Shown piece by piece: positions 35,556-44,892 of a stretch of 64,000 bases of DNA. The notes under the pieces were generated by a model. That model was not told where the DNA came from. It did no database searches and saw nothing but the letters and a program-made list of their open reading frames with translations. Made by a program: the position numbers and the translations under genes. Origin of the DNA: Clavibacter sepedonicus (GTDB lineage Bacteria > Actinomycetota > Actinomycetes > Actinomycetales > Microbacteriaceae); assembly GCF_000069225.1 (NCBI RefSeq), contig NC_010407.1:1674001-1738000 (forward strand), read 5' to 3'. Numbering within the stretch: position 1 is the stretch's first letter; each line of letters begins with the position of its first letter.

Positions 35556-35615
35556 GGGGTTGTCTCCTTCAGGCCCGACTCCGGACCCGGCTTGTGTGTC
35601 GGTGATGGGAGGGTG

Positions 35616-36989
35616 CTACAGGGCGTGCAGAGGGGTGCCGGCGAGGGCCAGGTGGGCCTCGCCGAGGGCCTCGTTCTGAGTGGGGTGGGCGTGCACCAGG
35701 TTGGCGACGTCCTCGGGGTAGGCCTCCCAGTTCACGATGAGCTGGCCCTCGCCGATGAGCTCGCCGACACGGACGCCGATCATGTGGATGCCGACGACGG
35801 GGCCGTCCTGGACGCGGACGACCTTGATGGATCCTGCCGTGCCGAGGATCGAGCTCTTGCCGTTGCCACCGAGGTTGTACTCGTAGCTGGAGACCTTGTC
35901 GGCGCCGAACTTCTCGACGGCCTTCGCCTCGCTGTAGCCGACGCTCGCGACCTCCGGGTCGGAGTAGGTGACCTTGGGGATGTTGATGTCCTCGACGACG
36001 ACGGGCTTGTTGCCCGCGATCTCCTCGGCGACGAAGATGCCCTGCTGGAAGCCGCGGTGCGCGAGCTGAAGGCCGGGGACGATGTCGCCGACGGCGTAGA
36101 CGCCGGGGACGCTCGTCTGGAGCCGCTCGTCGGTCAGGACGAAGCCGCGGTCGGTCTTCACGCCCGCCTCCTCGAACCCGAGGCCCTGGGTGGCCGGGCC
36201 GCGGCCCACGGCGACGAGGAGGAGGTCGGCGTCGTACGTGGTTCCGTCCTCGAGCGCGACCTGGACGCCCTGGTCGTGCTGCATGACCGACTTGAAGCGC
36301 ACGCCGAGCGAGAACGCGATGCCGCGCTTGCGGAACGCCCGCTCGAACTGCTTGCTGATCGACTCCTCCTCGTTGGGGACGAGGTGGGGGAGGGCCTCGA
36401 CGATCTGGACCTCGACGCCGAAGGAGCGCCAGACGGAGGCGAACTCGACGCCGATGACGCCGCCGCCGAGGATCGCGACCTTCTTCGGGATGTAGTCGAG
36501 CTCGAGGGCCTGCTCGCTCGTGATGACGCAGCCGCCGATCTCGAGGCCGGGGAGCGTCCGCGAATAGGAGCCCGTCGCGAGGACGACGCTCTTCCCGGTG
36601 ATGGTCTGGTCGCCGACCTGCACGGTCGTGCCGGAGGTCAGGCGTCCCTCGCCCTCGATGACGGTGATGCCGCGGGCCTTGATGAGGCCCTGGAGGCCCT
36701 TGTACTTGCTGGCGACGATGGCCTCGCGGTACGCGTTGACCTTCGCGATGTCGACCCCGTCGAACGTGGCGATGACGCCGTACTTCTCCGACTCCCGCGA
36801 GACGTCGGCGACCTCGGCCGAGTGCAGGAGCGCCTTGGTGGGGATGCAGCCGCGGTGCAGGCACGTGCCGCCCAGCTTGCCCTTCTCCACGAGGCCCACG
36901 GTCTTACCCAGCTGCACCGCACGGAGGGCGGCCGCGTAGCCACCGCTCCCGCCGCCGAGCACCACCACGTCAAAGTTCTGTTCCGACAC
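35616..36989 (-). CDS. lpdA: Dihydrolipoyl dehydrogenase (E3)
   Basis: 457 residues. FAD motif VVVLGGGSGGYAAALRA at 8-24, redox disulfide Cys43/Cys48 in GGTCLHRGCIPTKALLH, NAD motif VAILGGGVIGVEFASVW, and the C-terminal catalytic His in HAHPTQNEAL. It reoxidises the lipoyl groups of the 2-oxoacid complexes. Upstream of sucB on the same strand, 60 nt apart. Confidence 0.96.
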   Translation of the reverse strand: MSEQNFDVVVLGGGSGGYAAALRAVQLGKTVGLVEKGKLGGTCLHRGCIPTKALLHSAEVADVSRESEKYGVIATFDGVDIAKVNAYREAIVASKYKGLQGLIKARGITVIEGEGRLTSGTTVQVGDQTITGKSVVLATGSYSRTLPGLEIGGCVITSEQALELDYIPKKVAILGGGVIGVEFASVWRSFGVEVQIVEALPHLVPNEEESISKQFERAFRKRGIAFSLGVRFKSVMQHDQGVQVALEDGTTYDADLLLVAVGRGPATQGLGFEEAGVKTDRGFVLTDERLQTSVPGVYAVGDIVPGLQLAHRGFQQGIFVAEEIAGNKPVVVEDINIPKVTYSDPEVASVGYSEAKAVEKFGADKVSSYEYNLGGNGKSSILGTAGSIKVVRVQDGPVVGIHMIGVRVGELIGEGQLIVNWEAYPEDVANLVHAHPTQNEALGEAHLALAGTPLHAL

Positions 36990-37080
36990 CCAGGATCTCC
37001 CTCGTATGCATCAAGGTCGTCTCACGCGACCGCCCGACCGGGCAGGCGCGGGACCCCCTCAGGAGGCCTCTCCGAGCCTA

Positions 37081-38589
37081 CTACGCGCGTGAAAAACCGG
37101 CGGCCAGGGCCAGGAGCGTGCGCACCGCGACGCCCGTCGGACCCTTGCCCGTGAAGCCGTGTCCGCCGCTCTTGTTGTGCGACGGGCCCGCGATGTCGAT
37201 GTGCGCCCACGGGATGCGCGGGGCGTCGTCCGCGTCGCCGGTCCGACCGACGAACTCCTTGAGGAACACGCCCGCGACGAGCATGCCGCCGGCCGGGTTC
37301 CCCGGCTTGACGTTGGCGATGTCCGCGATGTCGGAGTTGAGCAGCGCGCGCATCGCCTCCGGCAGCGGCATGCCCCACATGCTCTCGCCCTGCTCGTGGG
37401 CGGCGTCGAGGAGACGGCCGACGAGCGCGTCCTCGCCCATGACGGCGGAGTACCGCTCGCCGAGCGCCACGACCTGGGCGCCCGTCAGCGTCGCGATGTC
37501 GACGATGGCGTCCGGGTGCTCCTCGCTCGCGGCGGCGATGCCGTCCGCCATGACGAGCCGGCCCTCGGCGTCCGTGTTCAGGACCTCGACGGTCGTGCCG
37601 CCGCGCATGCGCAGGACGTCGTCCGGGCGGATGGCGGACCCGGACGGCATGTTCTCGGCGATGCAGAGCCACGCGGTGAGCCGGACGGGGAGCGCGAGGC
37701 GCGCGGCCGCGACGACGACCTCGAGGATCGTGGCGGCGCCGGTCATGTCGTACTTCATGCCGATCATGGGCACGGCGGGCTTGAGCGAGATGCCGCCGGT
37801 GTCGTAAGTGATGCCCTTGCCAACGAGCGCGAGGTGACGCGTCGCGCCGGCGGGGGAGTAGGCGACCTTGACCAGGCGGGGCGGACGAGTCGAGCCCTGG
37901 CCCACGCCGAGGATCCCGCCGAAGCCGTCGGCAGCGAGCGCCTCCTCGTCCCAGACGCGGACGTCCACGGGCAGCCCGGCGGTGCGCTCGCGCACGGCGT
38001 CGACGAACGTCGCGGGGTAGAGGTCGAGCGGCGGGGTGTTGACGAGGTCCTTGGTCCCCGCCACCGCGTCGGCGACCGCGGTGGCGCGTGCCACCGCCTC
38101 GTCGGCGTCCTGCGCGGTCCAGGAGTCCCCCTGCGCGACGACGGTGACCGCCGAGGCGCGCGGCTTCTGGCCGGCGAGCGAGTCCCGGCGGTACGAGTCG
38201 AACGAGTAGACCCCGAGGGCCGCGCCCTCCAGCACCGCGGTGAGCTCCTCGAGCGACGTCACCGGGACCGCCACGGCGACACGCTCCACGCCGCGCAGCT
38301 GACGGGTCGCGGAGCCGACGACGTAGCGGAGCGCGACCGCGTCCAGCGGTCCCGAGCCCGCGCCCACGAGCGCGATCGTCGTCGCGGCCGTGCCCGTCCC
38401 GGCGATGCGGACGACCTCGTCGCGACCTCCCGTGACGCCGATGGCGGACAGGCCGTCCACGTCGAGCTCGAGGCCCCCGGGCGCGTGCACCCGGATACCC
38501 TCCTTCCCGCTGGAGACGGCGACGACGAGCGCGTCGGCCTCCACGTCGACGGCACGGTCGGAGGACACGGAGAGAAGGGGGAGGGTCAT
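37081..38589 (-). CDS. pepA: Leucyl aminopeptidase (M17)
   Basis: 502 residues. M17 two-zinc site: LVGKGITYDTGGISLKP and VLNTDAEGRLVMADG, with the catalytic Lys and Arg in these segments. It removes N-terminal residues from peptides and is normally hexameric. ATG at 38589 was chosen because it begins the conserved domain, and TAGGCT lies 8 nt before it. 91 nt upstream of lpdA on the same strand. Confidence 0.94.
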   Translation of the reverse strand: MTLPLLSVSSDRAVDVEADALVVAVSSGKEGIRVHAPGGLELDVDGLSAIGVTGGRDEVVRIAGTGTAATTIALVGAGSGPLDAVALRYVVGSATRQLRGVERVAVAVPVTSLEELTAVLEGAALGVYSFDSYRRDSLAGQKPRASAVTVVAQGDSWTAQDADEAVARATAVADAVAGTKDLVNTPPLDLYPATFVDAVRERTAGLPVDVRVWDEEALAADGFGGILGVGQGSTRPPRLVKVAYSPAGATRHLALVGKGITYDTGGISLKPAVPMIGMKYDMTGAATILEVVVAAARLALPVRLTAWLCIAENMPSGSAIRPDDVLRMRGGTTVEVLNTDAEGRLVMADGIAAASEEHPDAIVDIATLTGAQVVALGERYSAVMGEDALVGRLLDAAHEQGESMWGMPLPEAMRALLNSDIADIANVKPGNPAGGMLVAGVFLKEFVGRTGDADDAPRIPWAHIDIAGPSHNKSGGHGFTGKGPTGVAVRTLLALAAGFSRA

Positions 38590-38705
38590 GGGCGACGAGC
38601 CTACCGATGCGCGCGTGGGCGGCTGCTCGGAGGGGCGTGCGGTCGTGTTCGCTCTCGGCGGCACGGACGGCGCCCCGTCCGGGAGGGGCCGTCGGAGGCG
38701 CGGCT

Positions 38706-38711
38706 TAGAGT
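38706..38711 (+). promoter_or_regulatory. Leaderless -10 of PAC2 gene
   Basis: TAGAGT, 6 nt, then ATG at 38718. Confidence 0.5.
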
Positions 38712-38717
38712 GGATCC

Positions 38718-39638
38718 ATGGCAGATGCGGACGGACTGTACGAGATCGACACCGACATCGGCGAGGTCCCGACCGGCCTGCCCCTGGTCGCCGGGCTCAC
38801 GGGCTTCTCCGACGCGGGATCCGGCGTGTCGCAGGTGAGCGAGTACCTGCTGAGCACCCTGAGCCACCGCGACGTCCTGCGCTTCGACACCGACACGCTG
38901 CTCGACTACCGCGCCCGTCGTCCCACCATCTACTTCGACCAGGACCACCTCGCCGACTACCGCCCCGCCCGGTTGGCCCTCTACCTCGCGCACGACGAGA
39001 TCGGGCAGCCGTTCCTCCTGCTCACCGGCTTCGAGCCGGACTTCCGCTGGGAGGCGTTCACCGCCGCGGTCCTCGGCATCGTCGACCGCTATCGGGTCTC
39101 CACGACGACGTGGGTCCACGCCATACCCATGCCGGTGCCGCACACGCGCGACATCAACGTCACCGTGAGCGGGAACCGCACCGAGCTCATCGACGCGCTC
39201 AGCGTGTGGAAGCCGCACACCCAGGTGCCGGCGAACGCGCTGCACCTATTGGAGCATCGGCTGCACGACGCCGGCCACCCCGTCGCGGGCTTCGTCCTCC
39301 TCGTCCCGCACTACCTCGCCGACACGGAGTTCCCCCTCGCCGCGGTCGCCGCGCTGGAGAGCATCAGCGCCGCCACGGGCCTCATCTTCCCGACCGACCG
39401 GCTCCGCGAGGAGGGCCGCGACTTCGTGGGCCGCATCGACGAGCAGGTCGCGGGCAACCAGGAGCTGGCGCGCCTCGTCACGACGCTCGAGGAGCGGTAC
39501 GACAGCTACATGGAGGACACGCCGCTCAAGTCTCCGCTCACCGACGAGGACGGCGCTCTGCCGACAGCGGACGAGATCGCCGCGGAGCTCGAGAAGTTCC
39601 TCGCGCGTCGCCGTCCCGGCGACGGGGACGCGGCCTGA
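38718..39638 (+). CDS. PAC2-family protein
   Basis: 306 residues. PAC2 (proteasome assembly chaperone-like) fold markers: LVAGLTGFSDAGSGVSQVSE at the start, DEIGQPFLLLTGFEPDFRWE in the middle, PHYLADTEFPLAAVAALE later. An acidic C-terminal helix (TADEIAAELEKFLARRR) follows. Actinobacterial members often lie near proteasome or nucleotide genes, but no proteasome gene is seen here and the role is unknown. Confidence 0.9.
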   Translation: MADADGLYEIDTDIGEVPTGLPLVAGLTGFSDAGSGVSQVSEYLLSTLSHRDVLRFDTDTLLDYRARRPTIYFDQDHLADYRPARLALYLAHDEIGQPFLLLTGFEPDFRWEAFTAAVLGIVDRYRVSTTTWVHAIPMPVPHTRDINVTVSGNRTELIDALSVWKPHTQVPANALHLLEHRLHDAGHPVAGFVLLVPHYLADTEFPLAAVAALESISAATGLIFPTDRLREEGRDFVGRIDEQVAGNQELARLVTTLEERYDSYMEDTPLKSPLTDEDGALPTADEIAAELEKFLARRRPGDGDAA

Positions 39639-39700
39639 CGCCATCCGGCTGATCCGCGACCGGGCCGCGACGGCCGTCCGCGGGGAACGCGCGGCGTCGG

Positions 39701-39706
39701 TATCGT
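39701..39706 (+). promoter_or_regulatory. Leaderless -10 of MFS gene
   Basis: TATCGT, 7 nt, then ATG at 39714. Confidence 0.45.
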
Positions 39707-39713
39707 CGTCCTG

Positions 39714-41036
39714 ATGAGCACCCGCCGCGCCCGCATCGTCCTCGGCGTCGCGATGCTCGCGTACCTCTCCTCCGTCCTCCAGCGCGGGTCGCTCGGCATC
39801 GCCTCCGTCGAGGCGGGCGAGCGCTTCCACGTCTCGGCGTCGCTGCTCTCGACCCTCGCGGTCACTCAGCTCGTCGTGTACGCGGCGCTGCAGATCCCGG
39901 TCGGCGTCCTCATCGACCGGATCGGGCCGCGCGCCCTGCTCGCGACCGGGGCGCTGCTCATGGTCGCCGGCCAGGTCACGCTGGCGCTCTCCACGTCGCT
40001 CGAGGTCGCGATCCTGGGGCGCATGCTCGTGGGTGCCGGCGACGCGATGACGTTCGTGTCGGGTCTGCGCCTCATCAACTCCTGGTTCTCGGGCCCGCGC
40101 GTGCCGGTGCTCTCGCAATGGTTCGCCAACGTGGGCCAGCTGGGGCAGGTGCTCTCCGCGATCCCGCTCTCGCTCGTGCTGCACACGGCGGGGTGGACGC
40201 CCGCATTCCTGGGGTCGGCCAGCGTCGCGGTCGTCGCCCTCATCGCGGTTGTCGTGGCCGTGCGCGACCGGCCCGCAGGGCACGTGCCGCCTCCCCGGGT
40301 GCCGTGGGGCGACTCGATGCGCGAGCTCGGCCGGAGCCTGCGTCGCCCGGGGACGCAGCTCGGGTTCTGGTCCCACTTCGTCACGCAGTCGTCGGGCATG
40401 GTGTTCAGCCTGCTCTGGGGCTTCCCGTTCCTCGTGGGCGGCCTGGGGTACAGCCCTGCGCTCGCATCTGCCCTCCTCATCGTGATCGTGGCGTCCGGCA
40501 TGGTCGTGGGACCCGTGATCGGAATCCTCACGGGGCGCTTCCCGTTCCGACGCTCCAACCTCGTCCTCGGCGTCGTCGCCATGATGGGCGTCGCGTGGGC
40601 CGTCCTGCTCCTCTGGCCCGGGGTGCCCCCGCTCGCCGTCGTGGTGCTCGTGGTGATGGCCATCGGCATCGGCGGGCCCGGCGGGCAGATCGGGCTGGAC
40701 TTCGCGCGCACGTTCAACCCGCCGCGGAGCCTGGGGGCGGCGTCCGGCATCGTGAACGTCGCCGGCTTCACCGCGAGCTTCACGATGATGCTGCTCATCG
40801 GCATCGCCCTCGACGTGCTGGACGGCATCCGGGTCGCGGGCGGGTCGCGGAGCGACCTCTACGCGTTCGACTCCTTCCGCGTCGCCTTCGCCGTCCAGTA
40901 CCTGGTGGTGGGCTTCGGCGCGCTGATGCTGGTGCGGACCCGGCGGCTGACGCGTCGCCTGCTGGCGGACGAGGGAATACGGGTGGGGCCCATCTGGGTT
41001 GCCTACCTCGACAGGCGACGCCGACGCCGCGCGTGA
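39714..41036 (+). CDS. MFS transporter
   Basis: 440 residues with about twelve membrane helices. Major facilitator signs include IPVGVLIDRIGPRALLATGA between helices 2 and 3 and a basic cytosolic loop between helices 6 and 7. The N-terminus (IVLGVAMLAYLSSVLQRGSL) resembles nitrate/sugar-phosphate-type facilitators more than drug pumps. Substrate unknown. Stand-alone, between PAC2 and sigA; the start is of the leaderless type. Confidence 0.88.
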   Translation: MSTRRARIVLGVAMLAYLSSVLQRGSLGIASVEAGERFHVSASLLSTLAVTQLVVYAALQIPVGVLIDRIGPRALLATGALLMVAGQVTLALSTSLEVAILGRMLVGAGDAMTFVSGLRLINSWFSGPRVPVLSQWFANVGQLGQVLSAIPLSLVLHTAGWTPAFLGSASVAVVALIAVVVAVRDRPAGHVPPPRVPWGDSMRELGRSLRRPGTQLGFWSHFVTQSSGMVFSLLWGFPFLVGGLGYSPALASALLIVIVASGMVVGPVIGILTGRFPFRRSNLVLGVVAMMGVAWAVLLLWPGVPPLAVVVLVVMAIGIGGPGGQIGLDFARTFNPPRSLGAASGIVNVAGFTASFTMMLLIGIALDVLDGIRVAGGSRSDLYAFDSFRVAFAVQYLVVGFGALMLVRTRRLTRRLLADEGIRVGPIWVAYLDRRRRRRA

Positions 41037-41267
41037 CGCCGGCCCGCACAGGGGCGCATTGGCTCGCCCTCGCGCCCATCCGTGCAATAATCAGGTACGG
41101 ACCCGTTCATGTCCTGCATCTCGCATCACCTAGGTGGTTCACGAGCAGCGGACTTGACATGGGTCCTAGCAATGTCCGAAAACAACCCCGACCCACCTCC
41201 GGCAGGTCACCCCGCAGCGTCACCGCGGAGCGCGCGACCGGTCGTCGTGGGGACGAAAGGTGTTCGC

Positions 41268-42731
41268 ATGGCCACCCCCTCCACCCCGTCCGCCACCCTG
41301 GACGCGGCAGCCGCGACCAGCACGGCCGACGACGCCGCGACGGGTGAGCCGAAGGCACCCGCGAAGCGCGCCCCGGCCCGCAGGACCGCGGCCGCCAAGG
41401 CACCCGCGACCAAGACCGCCGCTGCCGCCAAGGCCCCCACGAAGGCGGCGGCCGCGAAGGCAGCAGCAGCAGAGGCCGACGAGCCCGTCGCCGCGGACGA
41501 ATCCGCGGCACCCGCGAAGGCGCCCACCGCCCGGGCGAAGGCGGCGGCCGCCAAGAAGGCCGCCGCCGCGTCGGGTGACGCCGCTCCCGCCAAGGCCCCG
41601 CGCAAGGCCGCCGCGAAGAAGACCGCGGGCACCGAGGCCCCCGACGACGACGCCGAGGAGGTCGTGGTCCCCGTCGCCGAGGACGACGCCGATGACGAGG
41701 TCGTCGAGGACGGCGCGGCCAAGCCGCCCGTCGTGCTCGAGCCGCTCCCCACCGGCGCCATGGTGCTGTCGAACAAGGAGGAGGACGAGGACGTCCCCGT
41801 CTACTCCACGACCATCACCGGCGCCACGGCCGACCCGGTCAAGGACTACCTCAAGCAGATCGGCAAGGTCGCGCTGCTCAACGCCGCGGAGGAGGTCGAG
41901 CTCGCCATGCGCATCGAGGCGGGCCTGTTCGCGGAGGACAAGCTCGCGAACACCCCCGGCATCTCCCGCGAGCTCGAGCGCGAGCTGCGCTGGGTCGCGC
42001 GCGACGGCCAGCGGGCGAAGAGCCACCTGCTCGGCGCGAACCTCCGCCTCGTCGTGAGCCTCGCCAAGCGCTACACGGGTCGCGGGATGCAGTTCCTCGA
42101 CCTCATCCAGGAGGGCAACCTCGGCCTCATCCGCGCGGTCGAGAAGTTCGACTACACCAAGGGCTTCAAGTTCTCCACGTACGCGACGTGGTGGATCCGC
42201 CAGGCCATCACGCGCGCCATGGCGGACCAGGCGCGCACCATCCGCATCCCGGTGCACATGGTCGAGGTCATCAACAAGCTCGCCCGCGTGCAGCGCCAGA
42301 TGCTGCAGGACCTGGGCCGCGAGCCCACGCCCGAGGAGCTCTCCCGCGAGCTCGACATGACGCCCGAGAAGGTCATCGAGGTCCAGAAGTACGGCCGCGA
42401 GCCCATCTCCCTGCACACGCCCCTCGGCGAGGACGGCGACAGCGAGTTCGGCGACCTCATCGAGGACACCGAGGCAGTGGTCCCCGCGGACGCGGTGGGC
42501 TTCACCATGCTGCAGAAGCAGCTGGAGTCGCTCCTCGACTCGCTCTCCGAGCGCGAGGCGGGCGTGATCCGCATGCGCTTCGGCCTCGGCGACGGCATGC
42601 CGAAGACGCTCGACCAGATCGGCGACACGTTCGGCGTCACGCGCGAGCGGATCCGCCAGATCGAGTCGAAGACCATGGCCAAGCTCCGCCACCCGTCGCG
42701 CTCGCAGTCGCTGCGCGACTACCTCGAGTAG
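41268..42731 (+). CDS. sigA: Primary RNA polymerase sigma factor
   Basis: 487 residues. The N-terminal 150 are Ala/Lys/Pro-rich and low complexity, then acidic, as in other actinobacterial SigA/HrdB. Region 1.2: [20 protein letters not shown]; region 2: [20 protein letters not shown] and [20 protein letters not shown]; region 4 helix-turn-helix: [23 protein letters not shown] at 41268 has GAAAGG upstream; an in-frame ATG at 41172 would add 32 residues. A TTGACA lies at 41154, within the leader. Confidence 0.96.
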   Translation: MATPSTPSATLDAAAATSTADDAATGEPKAPAKRAPARRTAAAKAPATKTAAAAKAPTKAAAAKAAAAEADEPVAADESAAPAKAPTARAKAAAAKKAAAASGDAAPAKAPRKAAAKKTAGTEAPDDDAEEVVVPVAEDDADDEVVEDGAAKPPVVLEPLPTGAMVLSNKEEDEDVPVYSTTITGATADPVKDYLKQIGKVALLNAAEEVELAMRIEAGLFAEDKLANTPGISRELERELRWVARDGQRAKSHLLGANLRLVVSLAKRYTGRGMQFLDLIQEGNLGLIRAVEKFDYTKGFKFSTYATWWIRQAITRAMADQARTIRIPVHMVEVINKLARVQRQMLQDLGREPTPEELSRELDMTPEKVIEVQKYGREPISLHTPLGEDGDSEFGDLIEDTEAVVPADAVGFTMLQKQLESLLDSLSEREAGVIRMRFGLGDGMPKTLDQIGDTFGVTRERIRQIESKTMAKLRHPSRSQSLRDYLE

Positions 42732-42734
42732 GCC

Positions 42735-44051
42735 GTGCCCCTGCCCCTGCCCCTGCCCCTGCCCCTGCCCCTGCCCCTGCGCCTCGCCGTCGCCGCGGGA
42801 CGGGCCGCCCGCTGGGCCGCCCGTCTCCGCGGGGGCGGCTCCGCCGTGCCCGGCGTCGTCGCCCTCCGCCTCGATCCCCGCTTCCTGGAGCGGACGATCG
42901 CCGACCTGCCGCACGGCGTGGTCGCGGTCACCGGCTCGAACGGCAAGTCGACGACCACCCACATGCTCACCGCCGTGCTGCGCGCCCACGGGCTCCGCGT
43001 GTTCACGAACCCCTCGGGCGGCAACCTGCCGCAGGGCATCGCGTCCGCCGTGCTGGCGGACGCCGACGCATCCGGTCGCCTCGACGCCGACGTCGCCGTG
43101 CTGGAGATCGACGAGGCCTACGGCGTCGCGCTCTCCGCGCTGCTGACGCCGCGCACGGTCCTGCTCCTCAACATCCAGATCGACCAGCTCAACCGGTTCC
43201 ACGAGCCGGACCGCGTGGTCGGCATGCTCGAGCGGATCGCCGCCACGGCTACCGAGGCCGTCGTCGCCAACCGCGACGACGCGCACGTCAACGCCATCGC
43301 CGCGCACACCGCGCGGACCGGTCGCGCCGCCGTGGACTGGTTCGGCGTGTCCGAGGAGCTCCTCGGCGACAGCAAGCACGGGCTGGCATCCGCCCCGCGG
43401 TTCGGCTCCGAGGACCCCGACCCGGTGCACGTCGACGCGGGCGTCGAGGCCGTGGCGCTCGCGGGCCGCGACGCCGTGTTCCGCCTGGCGTCCGGCGACC
43501 TCCCGGTGACGCTCCCGTCGCGCGGCCTGCACTACGCCGTCGACGCCGCGGGCGCCCTCGCGACCGCTCGCCGGGTCCTCGGCGACCGCTTCGACCCGGC
43601 TCGCGCCGCGGAGGGGCTCGGCTCGGTCGCCGCCGTCTACGGGCGCGGCGAGATGCTGCGCGCGGGCGACGAGGACATCGAGATCATCATGATGAAGAAC
43701 CCCGCGTCCCTGCAGATGAACCTCGACGCGCTGGGCGATCCCCCGGAGCAGGTGCTGCTCGCAGTCGACGACGGCACCCCCGACCCCTCGTGGATCTACG
43801 ACACCGACCTCTCCGCGCTCACCCACGCCGACGTCGTCTCCGGCACGAAGGGCTACCAGCTCGCCGTGCGCTTCGGCTACGAGGGCCTCGAGGTCGGCCG
43901 GGTCGAGCCCGACCTGCGCCGCGCCGTGCAGGCGTTCCTCGCCATGGAGAAGCCGTCCCGCGGGGTCAAGACCATGATCGTCAACTACGAGCAGATGATG
44001 GCGATCCGCCGCATCCTCGGCTACACGGACCTCGAGGGAGGACCCGCGTGA
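42735..44051 (+). CDS. murT: MurT-like Mur ligase without the Cys4 zinc ribbon
   Basis: 438 residues from a GTG 3 nt after sigA. Mur ligase ATP loop VTGSNGKSTTT at 65-75, central domain to about 290, C-terminal DUF1727-type domain ending KTMIVNYEQMMAIRRILGY. The Asp of DPSWIYDTD, thought to complete the GatD triad, is present. Unlike Staphylococcus MurT it has no cysteine at all, so the Cys4 ribbon is missing. The protein begins with seven Pro-Leu pairs coded by a (CCCCTG)7 repeat. Overlaps gatD by 4 nt. Known partners amidate D-Glu of lipid II; that reaction is doubtful here. Confidence 0.88.
   Translation: MPLPLPLPLPLPLPLRLAVAAGRAARWAARLRGGGSAVPGVVALRLDPRFLERTIADLPHGVVAVTGSNGKSTTTHMLTAVLRAHGLRVFTNPSGGNLPQGIASAVLADADASGRLDADVAVLEIDEAYGVALSALLTPRTVLLLNIQIDQLNRFHEPDRVVGMLERIAATATEAVVANRDDAHVNAIAAHTARTGRAAVDWFGVSEELLGDSKHGLASAPRFGSEDPDPVHVDAGVEAVALAGRDAVFRLASGDLPVTLPSRGLHYAVDAAGALATARRVLGDRFDPARAAEGLGSVAAVYGRGEMLRAGDEDIEIIMMKNPASLQMNLDALGDPPEQVLLAVDDGTPDPSWIYDTDLSALTHADVVSGTKGYQLAVRFGYEGLEVGRVEPDLRRAVQAFLAMEKPSRGVKTMIVNYEQMMAIRRILGYTDLEGGPA
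42738..42779 (+). repeat. (CCCCTG)7 hexanucleotide repeat coding Pro-Leu repeats
   Basis: Seven exact copies of CCCCTG directly after the murT GTG, reading (Pro-Leu)7. Changes in copy number would keep the frame and alter only the N-terminal length. Confidence 0.95.
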
Positions 44052-44782
44052 GCGACGCCCTGCGCATCCTGCACCTCTACCCCGACGAGCTCGGCATCAA
44101 CGGCGACCGCGGCAACGTGACCGTGCTCGTCGAGCGTGCGCGCATCCGGGGGATCCGCACCGAGGTCGTGCGTCATGCTCCCGGTGGCGGGGATCCGGGC
44201 GACGCCGACCTCGTGGTCATCGGCTCCGGGCCGCTCACGGCGCAGCGCGCCGTCCTGCCCGATCTCGTCGCGCACGCCCCGCGCCTGGTCGCCCTCCGGG
44301 AGGCCGGGGTCCCGTTCCTCGCGGTGGGCGGCGGCCTGCAGCTCCTGGGGGAGTCCGTGCGCCTGATCGACGGCGGCGAGCTCGTGGGCGCGGCCGTGCT
44401 ACCGGTGCGCACCACCCTGACGGCCGAGCGACGTGTGGGCGACCTCGTGCTCGACACGCCGGACGGCGAGCTCGTCGGCTACGAGAACCACGGATCCACC
44501 CTGGAGATCGGCGAGCACGCGCCCCTCGGGATGGTGCGCGCCGGCTTCGGCAACGCGGGCCAGGGCGGCGGTGAGGGCGTGCGCGTCGGCGCGTCGGTCG
44601 GCACGCACCTCGGCGGTCCCGTCCTCGCGCTCAACCCGCGGCTGGCGGACGATCTGCTCTCCGCGGCCCTCGCCCGGCACGGCCTCGAGCTGCCCGCCGA
44701 CATCTCGGGGACGCTCGACCGGCTCGACGGCTGGGCGCAGGAGGCACGCGCCACCGTGATGGCGCGACCCGCGCACTACTGA
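44048..44782 (+). CDS. gatD: GatD-like amidotransferase with catalytic Cys and His lost
   Basis: 244 residues, GTG overlapping the murT stop. The fold markers of GatD are kept: LYPDELGINGDRGNV at the N-terminus, GVPFLAVGGGLQLLGESV, LVGYENHGSTLEIG and GTHLGGPVLALNPRLADDLL. The nucleophile position, normally CGGYQ, is GGGLQ (Gly94), and the triad His, normally LHGP, is LGGP (Gly189). There is no cysteine anywhere in the protein. It cannot work as a glutaminase by the known mechanism. The pair may use another amine, or GatD may be a structural partner. Confidence 0.87.
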   Translation: MSDALRILHLYPDELGINGDRGNVTVLVERARIRGIRTEVVRHAPGGGDPGDADLVVIGSGPLTAQRAVLPDLVAHAPRLVALREAGVPFLAVGGGLQLLGESVRLIDGGELVGAAVLPVRTTLTAERRVGDLVLDTPDGELVGYENHGSTLEIGEHAPLGMVRAGFGNAGQGGGEGVRVGASVGTHLGGPVLALNPRLADDLLSAALARHGLELPADISGTLDRLDGWAQEARATVMARPAHY

Positions 44783-44822
44783 CGGCTCCCGGCGCGGAGG
44801 CATCGCGCACACGCCCCCAGGT

Positions 44823-44864
44823 ACGACGAAGGGCGCATCCCCGCGGGGATGCGCCCTTCGTCGT
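44823..44864. terminator. Perfect long hairpin after gatD
   Basis: Arms 44823-44842 and 44845-44864 are exact reverse complements with only GC between them. It ends the sigA-murT-gatD unit and can also serve the convergent DUF7455 gene. Confidence 0.9.
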
Positions 44865-44892
44865 GCGACGGCCGGAGCCGCCGCGGGTCGTC

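Noticed and set aside
34200..37154. A 984-residue open frame on the plus strand opposite sucB and lpdA
   Set aside because: Composition is a run of Val, Gly, Arg and Asp typical of an antisense frame of a high-GC gene; sucB and lpdA on the other strand are certain.
41127..41136. CACCTAGGTG palindrome upstream of sigA
   Set aside because: Only 10 bp and not placed against a clear promoter element; too weak to call an operator.
41172..41267. Upstream ATG for sigA giving 32 more residues
   Set aside because: The downstream ATG at 41268 has the better ribosome site (GAAAGG) and the usual MATPSTPS start; kept only as an alternative.
42738..42779. CCCCTG repeat as a CRISPR-like array
   Set aside because: The unit is 6 bp with no spacers and lies inside the murT coding frame.
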